DNA of 64,000 bases from NCBI GenBank assembly GCA_016196065.1, contig JACPYL010000012.1:434001-498000 (forward strand). The letters run 5' to 3'. Below, one piece after another: positions 8,111-16,029 of the stretch. The DNA comes from Acidobacteriota bacterium. GTDB lineage: Bacteria; Acidobacteriota; Terriglobia; Terriglobales; Acidobacteriaceae. How positions within the stretch are numbered: position 1 is the stretch's first letter; each line of letters starts with the position of its first letter. The position numbers and the translations under genes were made by a program. The notes beneath the pieces are model-generated. The model was not told the DNA's origin and made no database searches. It saw nothing but the letters and a program-made list of their open reading frames with translations.

Positions 8111-8695
8111 ATGAGTACTCCTGAACCACAATCGAGCCGATGGCAGAGCCAATTTGACCTGAGCGAGAATCTCACTTGTGTTTTGGACGAAATGTTTCGG
8201 GTGGTCTATTGCAATCGAGCCTGGGACATCGCCGCGAAGGCGAATGGGGTTGAACAAGCGACGGGAGATCGACTGCGCGGACAGGCCCTGCTTTTGTACG
8301 TTCCCCGCGCGCTGGAATATCACTATTCCAAGGTGTTAGAAAAAGCTCGTGAAAAGCACATCGTTGTTTTCACCGACTATGAATGTAATACACCGAATGT
8401 GTACCGAAAATATCGCATGAAAATCGCGCCTGTCCCCGAGACGCCCTTACTGGCCCTCGTCCACACCGTACTCATAGAGGGCTCGATTCCGTACAGAGTT
8501 CACAGCGCAATCGACTACGACTATGGCTCGGGAGACGTGGTAACCATGTGCGCTCAATGCCGACGCACGAAGCTGCTCCATGCCAACGTCTGGGACTGGG
8601 TACCCGAATTTGTGCAAAGGGCACCACCTCGCGTGACTCATGGCATTTGTGACGACTGCATCGCTTTGTATTGTCGAACTTCCGAACCCAGCTGA
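8111..8695 (+). CDS. PAS-like protein with C-terminal Cys4 zinc-ribbon-like segment
   Basis: About 194 residues. Residues ~12-130 look PAS-like (VLDEMFRVVYCNRAWDIAAKANG, then YRKYRMKIAPVP). The C-terminus has two paired-cysteine knuckles, MCAQCRRT and ICDDCIAL, about 40 residues apart, plausibly binding one zinc. There is no kinase, HTH or other output domain, so it may be a sensor acting through a partner. ATG 8111 is chosen because it follows a GGAG motif (8099-8102) with good spacing; the frame opens 8 codons earlier. No specific family recognised. Confidence 0.68.
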   Translation: MSTPEPQSSRWQSQFDLSENLTCVLDEMFRVVYCNRAWDIAAKANGVEQATGDRLRGQALLLYVPRALEYHYSKVLEKAREKHIVVFTDYECNTPNVYRKYRMKIAPVPETPLLALVHTVLIEGSIPYRVHSAIDYDYGSGDVVTMCAQCRRTKLLHANVWDWVPEFVQRAPPRVTHGICDDCIALYCRTSEPS

Positions 8696-8763
8696 ATGGT
8701 GTCTTGTGTTTAGGACGGTCAGCGATAGCCGACGCTAGCAGGCGTTTGCCTGCGAACTATCAG

Positions 8764-10107
8764 TTAGTCTTCCACGGCTTGCGCGTTCAGTTCCTGGGCG
8801 GGTTCGCCTCCAGCCATGCCCTGCGCGATGATCAATCGCCGCGCTTCGATCCGCATGGATGGAAGGTGGCGTCCGAACCAGATTGCACCGCTGATGCAGG
8901 CAACTCCTCCGACAGCAATCGTGATGGGAGCACCCATACGATGAGCCAGGGCGCCACCGCATAGCGCGCCGATTGGAGCCATTCCCATGAACATCATGGA
9001 ATACAGCGACATGACTCGGCCGCGGAGTTGATCCGGAACCATAGTCTGAATCAGCGTGTTGGAACAGGCCATCTGCAGCATCATCGAAAAACCCGCGGGC
9101 AGCAGCAAGACAACCGAAAGCCAGAAATAGCGAGAGAACGAAAACGCGATGATGCTGATTCCAAAAGCTGCGCAGGTGATCGCGACCCATCGGCCGAGTC
9201 CCTTGACATCGGTTTTGGCGGCCAGCGTCAACGCGCCGAGCAATGCGCCGACTCCGGTGGCGCCCATGAGGATGCCCAGTCCAGTGGCGCCCCGGTGCAG
9301 AATCTGGTCAGCAAATACCGGCATTAACACGGTATAGGGCATGCCAACGAGACTGACGAGGCCAATCAGAAGAAGAAGGGCGCGAATCACCTTCACGCCG
9401 TTCACCCAGCGAAATCCTTCCACGATGTCTTCCAGCGCCGAATTTTTGCTGGTGCGCTGCTCGCAGTGCACCTTCATCAAAAGGAGCCCGGCGATGACCG
9501 CGACATAGCTGATGGCGTTGGCGGCAAAGCACCACCCAATCCCCAGCACCGGCAACAGGATGGCCGCAACCGTGGGACCGATCACCCGCGCGCCATTAAA
9601 GATCGAAGAATTGAGCGCGATCGCATTCATCAAGTCTTCTTTGCCGACCATGTCGACGAGAAACGATTGCCGTCCCGGAATGTCGAACGCGTTCACCACC
9701 CCCAACAACGCAGCCAGAACAAAAATGTGGGGAACGAGCACTCGATCAGTCAGCGTCAGCCAAGCCAGGATCCCAGCCAACACCATCGACGCACTCTGGG
9801 TGGCGATGATGAGTCGATGGCGGTCCGTGCGGTCGGCGACCGCGCCTCCCAGAGGCGCGAGCAGGAACACCGGAATCTGGCTGGCGAACCCAACTGCCCC
9901 TAAAAGAAACGACGACTTGGTGATGCTGTAGACAAGCCACGCCTGGGCAACGCTCTGCATCCAAGTGCCCGTCAAGGAGATGATTTGTCCACCAAAGAAG
10001 AGCTGAAAATTCCGGTGGCGCAAAGCGCGCAACGTGGCCGCCCATCGGGATGGGGGCGATTGGGCAGGCTCGAGTTTTTCTATCCTGGGTTCCGTCGCTT
10101 GCGGCAC
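8764..10107 (-). CDS. MFS transporter (EntS-like MFS_3 family)
   Basis: A 447-residue polytopic membrane protein. The N-terminus ALRHRNFQLFFGGQIISLTGTWMQSVAQAWLVY is characteristic of the enterobactin-exporter-like MFS group, and the loop 2-3 motif appears as GGAVADRTDRHRLI. About twelve hydrophobic segments follow, with the second-half equivalent QLRGRVMSLYSMMFMGMAPIG. Probably an exporter of a small molecule or drug; substrate unknown. It is divergent from the PilZ gene. Confidence 0.85.
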   Translation of the reverse strand: MPQATEPRIEKLEPAQSPPSRWAATLRALRHRNFQLFFGGQIISLTGTWMQSVAQAWLVYSITKSSFLLGAVGFASQIPVFLLAPLGGAVADRTDRHRLIIATQSASMVLAGILAWLTLTDRVLVPHIFVLAALLGVVNAFDIPGRQSFLVDMVGKEDLMNAIALNSSIFNGARVIGPTVAAILLPVLGIGWCFAANAISYVAVIAGLLLMKVHCEQRTSKNSALEDIVEGFRWVNGVKVIRALLLLIGLVSLVGMPYTVLMPVFADQILHRGATGLGILMGATGVGALLGALTLAAKTDVKGLGRWVAITCAAFGISIIAFSFSRYFWLSVVLLLPAGFSMMLQMACSNTLIQTMVPDQLRGRVMSLYSMMFMGMAPIGALCGGALAHRMGAPITIAVGGVACISGAIWFGRHLPSMRIEARRLIIAQGMAGGEPAQELNAQAVED

Positions 10108-10231
10108 TCTTCTAAAACCTTGTCACAAGTTAAGGATGCGGGCAACCGCCACGCAGATTCGAGAACATCAGGCGCCGGCAAGATTGTTTACATTCCGGCT
10201 AAATTTCCACAGGCCGGGAACGTCACCAACT

Positions 10232-10248
10232 TGGAACTTCCCGTTCCA
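10232..10248. promoter_or_regulatory. Small inverted repeat in the divergent MFS/PilZ intergenic region
   Basis: TGGAAC-TTCCC-GTTCCA, six-base perfect arms with a five-base centre, lies about 70 bases upstream of the PilZ gene and 125 bases upstream of the MFS gene. It could be an operator for a dimeric regulator; this is only a suggestion from symmetry and position. Confidence 0.3.
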
Positions 10249-10316
10249 CGCGATTCGCGATACAGTGATCACCTCCGCGGCTCCTCCTCTAACTCCGCTC
10301 CGGGAAGGATGAATGA

Positions 10317-10721
10317 ATGAGCACTGATCCCGTTAGCATCGAGCGTCGAAGTGGCCAGCGCTTCCAGTTGCATTTGCCCGTAACCTTTCATGTCGACGGG
10401 AAAGCCGTGCCCGGTTTCACCCAGGATGTGAGTTCGCGCGGGCTCTTTCTTTATACGGAAGCCCAGCTGGCGGAAGGTTCGGTCGTGGAACTGACATTCA
10501 CCATGCCGTCAGAGATCACTCTGGGAGAGAGCATGCGAGTCCGAGGACGCGGCCGGGTACTGCGGGCTGACCACTCGAATTCCGGCCCCAGGACTGGCGT
10601 GGCCGTGCAACTCGATTCCTATCAATACTTACCAGCGCTCGACGGCGCCCCATCGGCGGATCTGGTGCGGGTTTCGGTCGCCGATCCGGACGGAGAACGT
10701 TCGGGCGCGTTTTCCCGCTGA
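10317..10721 (+). CDS. PilZ-domain protein (c-di-GMP binding)
   Basis: A 134-residue protein that is mostly one PilZ domain. Both c-di-GMP contact motifs are present: RxxxR within RRSGQR near residue 10, and D-x-S-x-x-G as DVSSRG near residue 42. A beta-barrel pattern follows (VELTFTMP, RVRGRGRVLRAD, TGVAVQL). It is likely a diffusible cytoplasmic c-di-GMP receptor. It lies about 190 bases upstream of the CpaE-like gene, so a link to surface or pilus functions is possible but not shown. Confidence 0.85.
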   Translation: MSTDPVSIERRSGQRFQLHLPVTFHVDGKAVPGFTQDVSSRGLFLYTEAQLAEGSVVELTFTMPSEITLGESMRVRGRGRVLRADHSNSGPRTGVAVQLDSYQYLPALDGAPSADLVRVSVADPDGERSGAFSR

Positions 10722-10910
10722 AGGAATTTGCTCTTCTGGCTATTGGCGCGGCTTTTCAAAGGCCGGGCAGCTGTCTTACAATACCTGCAGAGCAGCATTC
10801 GGTAGCTGTGAATATTCCCGGTGTGGTGCCCCTGCCAATCTTCGTGTTCGCCCAAAGGCGGTTCCTTCGATTACGAAGGTCATTTGGTGTTGGTTTAGGA
10901 AGTTCGTAGC

Positions 10911-12170
10911 ATGGCAATGAACAGCGATAATCGACTCATGCACGGAATAGCTGTCGCCATCCTCACCGAGGACCGCGAACAATCCGTTGTGCTGAACACC
11001 CGGGTGGAAACCACGCACATGGCCCGCACGGTGCTCAGCCATGTCGGATTTCCGCTGGGTCCAAGCGACTCCGTGCTCCGCCAGATTCTCGATCAGCGTG
11101 CGGAAATTGTCCTTGTCGATATCGATCCCCAGAACCCGCAGCGTGCCATTCGGGCCATTGAATTGATTCACGGCGCCGCCGGTGACGTCACCATTTTTGC
11201 CGTCGGCGAAATGCATCAGCCGGCAAATATTGTCTCCGCCATGCGGGTGGGTGCTCGCGAGTTTCTGGACCGGGGCTCCAACCGCGAGTCGATGATCGAG
11301 GCGTTTACCCGCTACACCGCTTCCTTGAGCCGCGCGCAGCGTAGTGCCGGCAAGGCGCGAGTCTTTACGTTTCTGAACGCCAAGGGCGGAGTCGGTTGCA
11401 CCACCACCGCCGTGAATACCGCGGTTGCCCTTGAGCAGGCTCACGGACGCGTGGTCCTGGTCGACCTGGCCCACATCGGGCATGCCGCCCTGCAATTGAA
11501 TCTGCGTCCGCAATTCACCGTGATCGATGCCTTGCAGAACCTGCATCGCATGGACGTTTCGCTGCTCGAAGGCCTGATGACGCACTACCGCAACGGACTG
11601 CATCTACTGGCCGGTGCGCAGCAGCCGCACAATGCCGTTCCGACTGCGACTGAATTGGCCCGACTTTTCGACTTGCTGGTCAGCCAGTACAACTTCGTGG
11701 TCGTGGATTGCTCCGGCCGCGTCGATGCCACCATGCAGATGGTTTGCGATCTTTCCAATGCTGTCCTGATGGTCGCGCAAACCGATGTAGTTTCCCTGTG
11801 GAGCGCAGGTAGGATACAGACTTTCCTGCAGGAAGGCTCCGGCCGCGATCGCCTGCGGATTGTTCTCAACCGCTACAAAAAGATTCCCGGATTCACCGAC
11901 GAAGACGTCGAAAAAGCTACCAACTGCAAAGTCCTGTGGAAGATTCCCAACAACTTCCAGGTCGTTGGCCCGGCTATCGACAAAGGCAATCCAGTCGCAC
12001 TGCAGGACGGCGAAATCGGCCGATCCTACCAGGGACTGGCCGGAGAACTTGCCGGCGCTTCCGCCGCGTCTGACGGCGCCCTCACGCTTGTCTACGGCCA
12101 CGACAAAGGCGAAGCCACAAAACGCCCCGCCGGCCGCCTCATCGTCTCGCCCATGCGCGCAGGACAATAA
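10911..12170 (+). CDS. CpaE-like ATPase: pseudo-receiver plus ParA/MinD domain
   Basis: Residues ~10-135 resemble a response-regulator receiver (IVLVDIDPQNP, then IFAVGEM), and residues ~150-400 are a MinD/ParA-type ATPase. The deviant Walker A is NAKGGVGCTT (K-G-G-V-G-x-T-T) near residue 156; VVLVDLAHIGHAA and FVVVDCSGRVD follow. This architecture is that of CpaE/TadZ, which position Tad/Flp pilus machinery at the cell pole. No other tad genes are in the window, so the role is inferred from domain layout. The 419 residues match CpaE. The DNA after its stop is repeat-rich. Confidence 0.82.
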   Translation: MAMNSDNRLMHGIAVAILTEDREQSVVLNTRVETTHMARTVLSHVGFPLGPSDSVLRQILDQRAEIVLVDIDPQNPQRAIRAIELIHGAAGDVTIFAVGEMHQPANIVSAMRVGAREFLDRGSNRESMIEAFTRYTASLSRAQRSAGKARVFTFLNAKGGVGCTTTAVNTAVALEQAHGRVVLVDLAHIGHAALQLNLRPQFTVIDALQNLHRMDVSLLEGLMTHYRNGLHLLAGAQQPHNAVPTATELARLFDLLVSQYNFVVVDCSGRVDATMQMVCDLSNAVLMVAQTDVVSLWSAGRIQTFLQEGSGRDRLRIVLNRYKKIPGFTDEDVEKATNCKVLWKIPNNFQVVGPAIDKGNPVALQDGEIGRSYQGLAGELAGASAASDGALTLVYGHDKGEATKRPAGRLIVSPMRAGQ

Positions 12171-12173
12171 ATC

Positions 12174-12294
12174 CAGGTTAGAGGTTAGAGGTCAGATTGC
12201 AGAGGTAGCCTCGAGCTACGCGCTTCGAGCTGGTCCGAACTGGTTGCCCGAAGCTCGCCGCTCGAAGACCGCAGCTGACGCTGCGGTCTGACCT
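12174..12294. repeat. Palindromic word-type intergenic repeat (AGCTCGAAG family), copy 1
   Basis: The gap between the CpaE-like gene and the M50 peptidase gene is filled with near-repeated words: AGGTTAGAGGTTAGAGGTC, then CGAGCTACGCGCTTCGAGCT, then GAAGCTCGCCGCTCGAAG, then a perfect stem AGACCGCAG/CTGCGGTCT. Outer AGGTCAGA and TCTGACCT are also complementary. Related words occur at 41568-41615, 42836-42870 and inside dnaG at 16678-16728. Confidence 0.7.
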
Positions 12295-12319
12295 ATGTTT
12301 GTTAGAATCAATCCTCAAC

Positions 12320-13000
12320 ATGCCGTCCAACCTGCCGGAGATCGCTTTCCAGATGATCGCGTTCCTGTTCGCTATCAGCGTGCACGAGTCCGCGCATGCC
12401 TGGACGGCGTCACGTTGCGGCGACCAGACGGCGCGCATGTTGGGTAGAGTTACGCTGAATCCGATCAAGCACATCGATCCGATTGGGACGATCCTTCTGC
12501 CACTGGTGGCCGCCATCAGCCACATCCCGTTGTTGGGATGGGCCAAGCCAACGCCGGTCGATCCGCGGAATTTCCGTCATCCTATGCGCGACGACATCCT
12601 GACATCCGTGGCCGGCCCGGTCAGCAATTTCATCGTTGCGACCGGCGCAGTCGTGATCCTGTGGATCATCTCGTTAACATCGGGCACCGGACATGACCTG
12701 GTGCGATCAGTAGCATCCGGAGACAACGAACTGTCAGGCTCGTTTCTCGATCCTGTTGTCCTGCTGACTTATCAGATGATGATCATCAATGTCGTGCTCG
12801 CGGTGTTCAACCTGATCCCGGTACCGCCGCTCGACGGGAGCCATGTGGTTCGGCATTTCCTGTCGGAGCCGATCCGCCGCATGTATGACAGCGTTGGAAT
12901 ATTTGGCTTGCTCGCGCTCGTCTATCTCGGAGGAGGACTGCTCTCCGCGCTGATCCGGCCGTTCATCATTTTCTATCGCCGGTTGCTGGTGAGTTTCTGA
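12320..13000 (+). CDS. Site-2 protease family (M50) membrane metalloprotease
   Basis: Integral membrane zinc protease of about 226 residues. The catalytic HExxH motif is HESAH in AISVHESAHAW, and the third ligand region is NLIPVPPLDGSHV (NxxPxxxxDG), both embedded in hydrophobic helices. GRVTLNPIKHIDPIGT is typical of the small YwhC/SpoIVFB-like M50 group without PDZ domains. I start at ATG 12320 (MPSNLPEI); a TTG at 12299 is in frame. Neither has a clear ribosome binding site. The stop is directly followed by the trpS ATG, suggesting an operon through scpA and scpB. Substrate unknown. Confidence 0.88.
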   Translation: MPSNLPEIAFQMIAFLFAISVHESAHAWTASRCGDQTARMLGRVTLNPIKHIDPIGTILLPLVAAISHIPLLGWAKPTPVDPRNFRHPMRDDILTSVAGPVSNFIVATGAVVILWIISLTSGTGHDLVRSVASGDNELSGSFLDPVVLLTYQMMIINVVLAVFNLIPVPPLDGSHVVRHFLSEPIRRMYDSVGIFGLLALVYLGGGLLSALIRPFIIFYRRLLVSF

Positions 13001-14062
13001 ATGACTGATTCCAACAAGACTGTTTCAATCAACAAGAAACGCGTTCTGAGCGGCATGCGCTCTACGGGCAAACTTCACCTCGGCAACTACGTCGGCGCGC
13101 TTGAAAACTGGGTGCGCATGCAAGACCAGTACGAGTGCTTCTTTTTCATCGCCGACTGGCACGCGCTGACCACCGATTATGCCGACACGTCGCGCATCAA
13201 AGAAAATTCCGTCGACGTATTACTGGATTGGCTGGCGGCCGGACTCGATCCCGAGAAGTGCGTGATGTTCATCCAGTCGCACGTGCCTGCCCATGCGGAA
13301 CTGCACTTACTCTTTTCGATGATCACTCCCCTGGGTTGGCTGGAGCGCGTTCCCACTTACAAAGAGCAGCGCGAGAACATCAAAGAGAAAGACTTGGGGA
13401 CGTATGGATTCCTCGGCTACCCGGTTCTTCAGTCCGCGGACATTTTGATCTACAAAGCGGATGGCGTGCCTGTGGGCGAGGATCAAGTCGCCCACGTTGA
13501 GCTCACACGGGAGATCGCGCGGCGCTTCAATGGCTTTTATCAAGGCAAGCGGGGCCCGATTTTTCCTGAGCCGAAGGCTTTGCTGACGCCAACGCCCAAA
13601 CTTCCCGGTACCGACGGCCGCAAGATGTCGAAGTCCTACGGCAACACCATCATGCTCACCGATCCCGAACCGGTGGTCCGCCAGAAGCTGAAATCCATGG
13701 TGACGGACCCAGCCCGTGTTCGGCGCACTGATCCGGGAAATCCCGATGTCTGTCCTGTCGGAGACTTGCACAAGATATTCAGCGACCAGGCCACCATGGA
13801 AAAGGTAAACGTCGGCTGCCGTTCCGCGGGCATCGGCTGCATCGAATGCAAGGGTTGGGCTGCTGACGCACTGGTGAAAGTGCTCAATCCCATGCAGGAG
13901 CGTCGTAAAAAATACGAGGACAATCCGCGCCTCGCGTGGGATATTCTTGAAGCCGGCTCGGCGCGTGCCGCCCAGGTAGCGGCCCAAACCATGGACGAGG
14001 TGCGGGATTCCATGGGTATGTCGTTGCATTACGAGCCAAAGGGCAAAAGCATAACGAAGTGA
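13001..14062 (+). CDS. trpS: Tryptophanyl-tRNA synthetase
   Basis: Class I aminoacyl-tRNA synthetase that charges tRNA-Trp. The HIGH-equivalent is GKLHLGNYVGAL near residue 24 and the KMSKS motif is perfect (GRKMSKSYGNT). SADILIYKADGVPVGEDQVAH is typical of TrpRS. A C-terminal cysteine-containing segment, GCRSAGIGCIECKGWAAD, resembles that of bacterial TrpRS in which a cluster or metal may bind. The 353 residues fit. The ATG immediately follows the M50 protease stop, and the terminal TGA overlaps the scpA GTG. Confidence 0.96.
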   Translation: MTDSNKTVSINKKRVLSGMRSTGKLHLGNYVGALENWVRMQDQYECFFFIADWHALTTDYADTSRIKENSVDVLLDWLAAGLDPEKCVMFIQSHVPAHAELHLLFSMITPLGWLERVPTYKEQRENIKEKDLGTYGFLGYPVLQSADILIYKADGVPVGEDQVAHVELTREIARRFNGFYQGKRGPIFPEPKALLTPTPKLPGTDGRKMSKSYGNTIMLTDPEPVVRQKLKSMVTDPARVRRTDPGNPDVCPVGDLHKIFSDQATMEKVNVGCRSAGIGCIECKGWAADALVKVLNPMQERRKKYEDNPRLAWDILEAGSARAAQVAAQTMDEVRDSMGMSLHYEPKGKSITK

Positions 14063-14931
14063 CGAACGTTTCCCAACTCGCATCGGACCAGGCACCTGTG
14101 CCCAACGCGGCATCGGTGCCGGAGTCAACGGCTCCGAAAAGCACCCACCGCGACGAAAATGATTTTCCATTTTCGATCGATCTCGGCGGAGTATATGACG
14201 GCCCGCTCGACCTGCTGCTCGACCTGATCCGCAAGCAGGACATCAATATCTACGACATCCCGATCGCAAAGATCACTGCGCAATATCTCGTCTACGTGGA
14301 GCGCATCAAGGAACTCGACGTCAACGTTGCCTCGGAATTCATCTACATGGCAGCGGTGCTGATTCACATCAAGTCGAAGATGCTGCTGCCGCGCGACCCG
14401 CTCGCTCCCGCAGGTGTCGTCGACGATCCGCGCAGTGAACTCGTCAATCGGTTGCTGGAACACGAGAAGTTCAAGTCAGCCGCGCAGATGCTTCTGCAAA
14501 AGCAGCAGATCGAAGAAGCCGTAATGAGCAATCCTGCGCTCAAGGAATTCATGGACGCCGAAGGCACCGAGCCTGAACTGGCGGCCGATGTCATCGACCT
14601 GGTGAAAACCTTTCAGCAGATTCTGGACCGCGCCCGCAACCGTCCGATGATCGAAGTGAATGAAGAGACGGTAACGGTTGGGCAGATGATTCAGTATCTG
14701 CATCGCAGGCTCGCGATCGAGTCGCGTCCGATCCGCCTTAAGCAAATGCTGCGGAACGTGCCGTCGCGCCAGGCGCTGGTATGCATGTTCCTCGCGATGC
14801 TGGAACTGGTGCGTCTGCAAGCCATTCAGGTACGGCAAGATCATGTCTTCGGCGAAGTCCTGGTTCGCAAGCATGCTCACTTCGATGAAGTGATGACGGA
14901 ACAGGCCGCGACAAGGGACGACTGGAGATAA
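14059..14931 (+). CDS. scpA: Segregation and condensation protein A
   Basis: Kleisin subunit of the bacterial Smc-ScpAB condensin; it bridges the SMC heads. The family core is clear: YDGPLDLLLDLIRKQDINIYDIPI, then YIMAAVLIHIKSKMLLP-like sequence, and a C-terminal winged-helix region containing the FLAMLELVRL motif. The 290 residues include an N-terminal ~35-residue low-complexity extension. Start is GTG 14059, overlapping the trpS stop. It is followed by the scpB gene after an 85-base palindromic linker. Confidence 0.94.
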   Translation: MTNVSQLASDQAPVPNAASVPESTAPKSTHRDENDFPFSIDLGGVYDGPLDLLLDLIRKQDINIYDIPIAKITAQYLVYVERIKELDVNVASEFIYMAAVLIHIKSKMLLPRDPLAPAGVVDDPRSELVNRLLEHEKFKSAAQMLLQKQQIEEAVMSNPALKEFMDAEGTEPELAADVIDLVKTFQQILDRARNRPMIEVNEETVTVGQMIQYLHRRLAIESRPIRLKQMLRNVPSRQALVCMFLAMLELVRLQAIQVRQDHVFGEVLVRKHAHFDEVMTEQAATRDDWR

Positions 14932-15016
14932 AAGAGCAGTGGATGGTGATTAGTGGCTAGTTCGTCAAGCCACGGTTCTGCTAATCACTCACCACTAGTC
15001 ACTCACCACTGAATTT
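14932..15016. repeat. Intercistronic palindromic linker, copy 1 (scpA-scpB)
   Basis: The linker fills the whole gap from the scpA stop to the scpB ATG. It begins AAGAGCAGTGG, contains GTGATTAGTGGCTAG and its rough complements CTAATCACTCACCACTAG and TCACTCACCACT, and ends GAATTT right at the ATG. The same ends and internal words appear in the ispD-ispF gap (28166-28252). It can fold into an imperfect long stem. Confidence 0.85.
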
Positions 15017-15751
15017 ATGAGTCTAAAAGCCCAACTCGAAGCCATCATTTACGCGACGGAATCCCCGATTTCGCTGGACCACATCGTCCAACTGGTGAAG
15101 GCCGAAGTTCTCGCCGCCGGCGCTGCCGATGACAACGAAGTGAAATCGCGCGTTCGCGCCACGCTCGAAGAACTGACCGCCGACTACGCGAGCGCCGATC
15201 ACGGTATCGAAGTGCGCCAGCTCGCCGGCGGATATCGTATGTCCACCAAGCCCGAGCAGCACGATACGGTTCGCGCCTTCGCCAAGAGCCTGAAGCCGCC
15301 GATTCGCCTCTCGCTCCCCGCGCTCGAAACCCTGGCGGTGATCGCTTACAAGCAACCCGTGACTGTCCCGGAAATCAGCGAAATTCGCGGTGTCGATTCC
15401 AACGGCGTCATCGCTACTCTGCTCGATCGCAAACTCATCACCACTGCCGGACGCAAAGCCGTGATCGGCCGCCCGATCCTGTACAAGACGAGCCGGGAAT
15501 TTCTGCTGCGCTTTGGACTGAAAGACGTTGGCGAATTGCCGAGCATGGAAGAATTCGAAAAATTGCTGGCCGAATCGTTCCAGAGCGATTTGCCGACGGA
15601 AGCGCCGGTTGAGAGCACGGCTGTCGACACTCCGGAGCCGATTGAGGCCATGGAAGTGCCAGCCGCTGAAACCACGGCTGCCGACGATGACACGACCGCA
15701 GAAATTGTCCTGCCACAAATCGCAGCGGATAAGACGAACCCAGCGGCGTAG
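15017..15751 (+). CDS. scpB: Segregation and condensation protein B
   Basis: ScpB dimerises and binds ScpA in the Smc-ScpAB complex. The two winged-helix domains are recognisable: LEAIIYATESPISLDHIVQLV at the N-terminus and LSLPALETLAVIAYKQPVTVPEI with EIRGVDSNGVI and RPILYKTSREFLLRFGL in the second. Residues beyond ~185 form an acidic Ala/Glu/Thr-rich tail. The ATG at 15017 sits exactly at the end of the palindromic linker and has no conventional ribosome binding site. Confidence 0.94.
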   Translation: MSLKAQLEAIIYATESPISLDHIVQLVKAEVLAAGAADDNEVKSRVRATLEELTADYASADHGIEVRQLAGGYRMSTKPEQHDTVRAFAKSLKPPIRLSLPALETLAVIAYKQPVTVPEISEIRGVDSNGVIATLLDRKLITTAGRKAVIGRPILYKTSREFLLRFGLKDVGELPSMEEFEKLLAESFQSDLPTEAPVESTAVDTPEPIEAMEVPAAETTAADDDTTAEIVLPQIAADKTNPAA

Positions 15752-15791
15752 AACCCTTCCGCTTTGAAGACTCGTCATCTTTTAAAGAATT

Positions 15792-15870
15792 TGTCATCCT
15801 GAGCGAAGCGAAGGACCTGATTTCCCTTACTGGCCGCGACAGCAGGTCCTTCGCTTCGCTCAGGATGACA
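15792..15870. repeat. Long perfect palindrome (GAGCGAAGCGAAGGA family), complete copy
   Basis: Two perfect 28-base arms, 15792-15819 and 15843-15870, are separated by a 23-base centre. The arm core is CATCCTGAGCGAAGCGAAGG. It lies between scpB and dnaG. One arm recurs with 29 of 31 matching bases inside dnaG at 16615-16645. This kind of motif is known to me as a frequent dispersed repeat in several soil-bacterial genomes; its mechanism of spread is not evident here. Confidence 0.92.
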
Positions 15871-16029
15871 GCTCTTAGTATTTGCGCGGCCAGTCATCCG
15901 CGTTCGTTTTCCTTCTCCGTCAACAATAGATCCCGGTATTCCACACCTTTCCCACAACTAGTTGGTGACTGTATATTCCTCTCAGCACCACGCAAGCGCA
16001 CAATGAACGAGGAGTAGCTCGCGCCGCCC

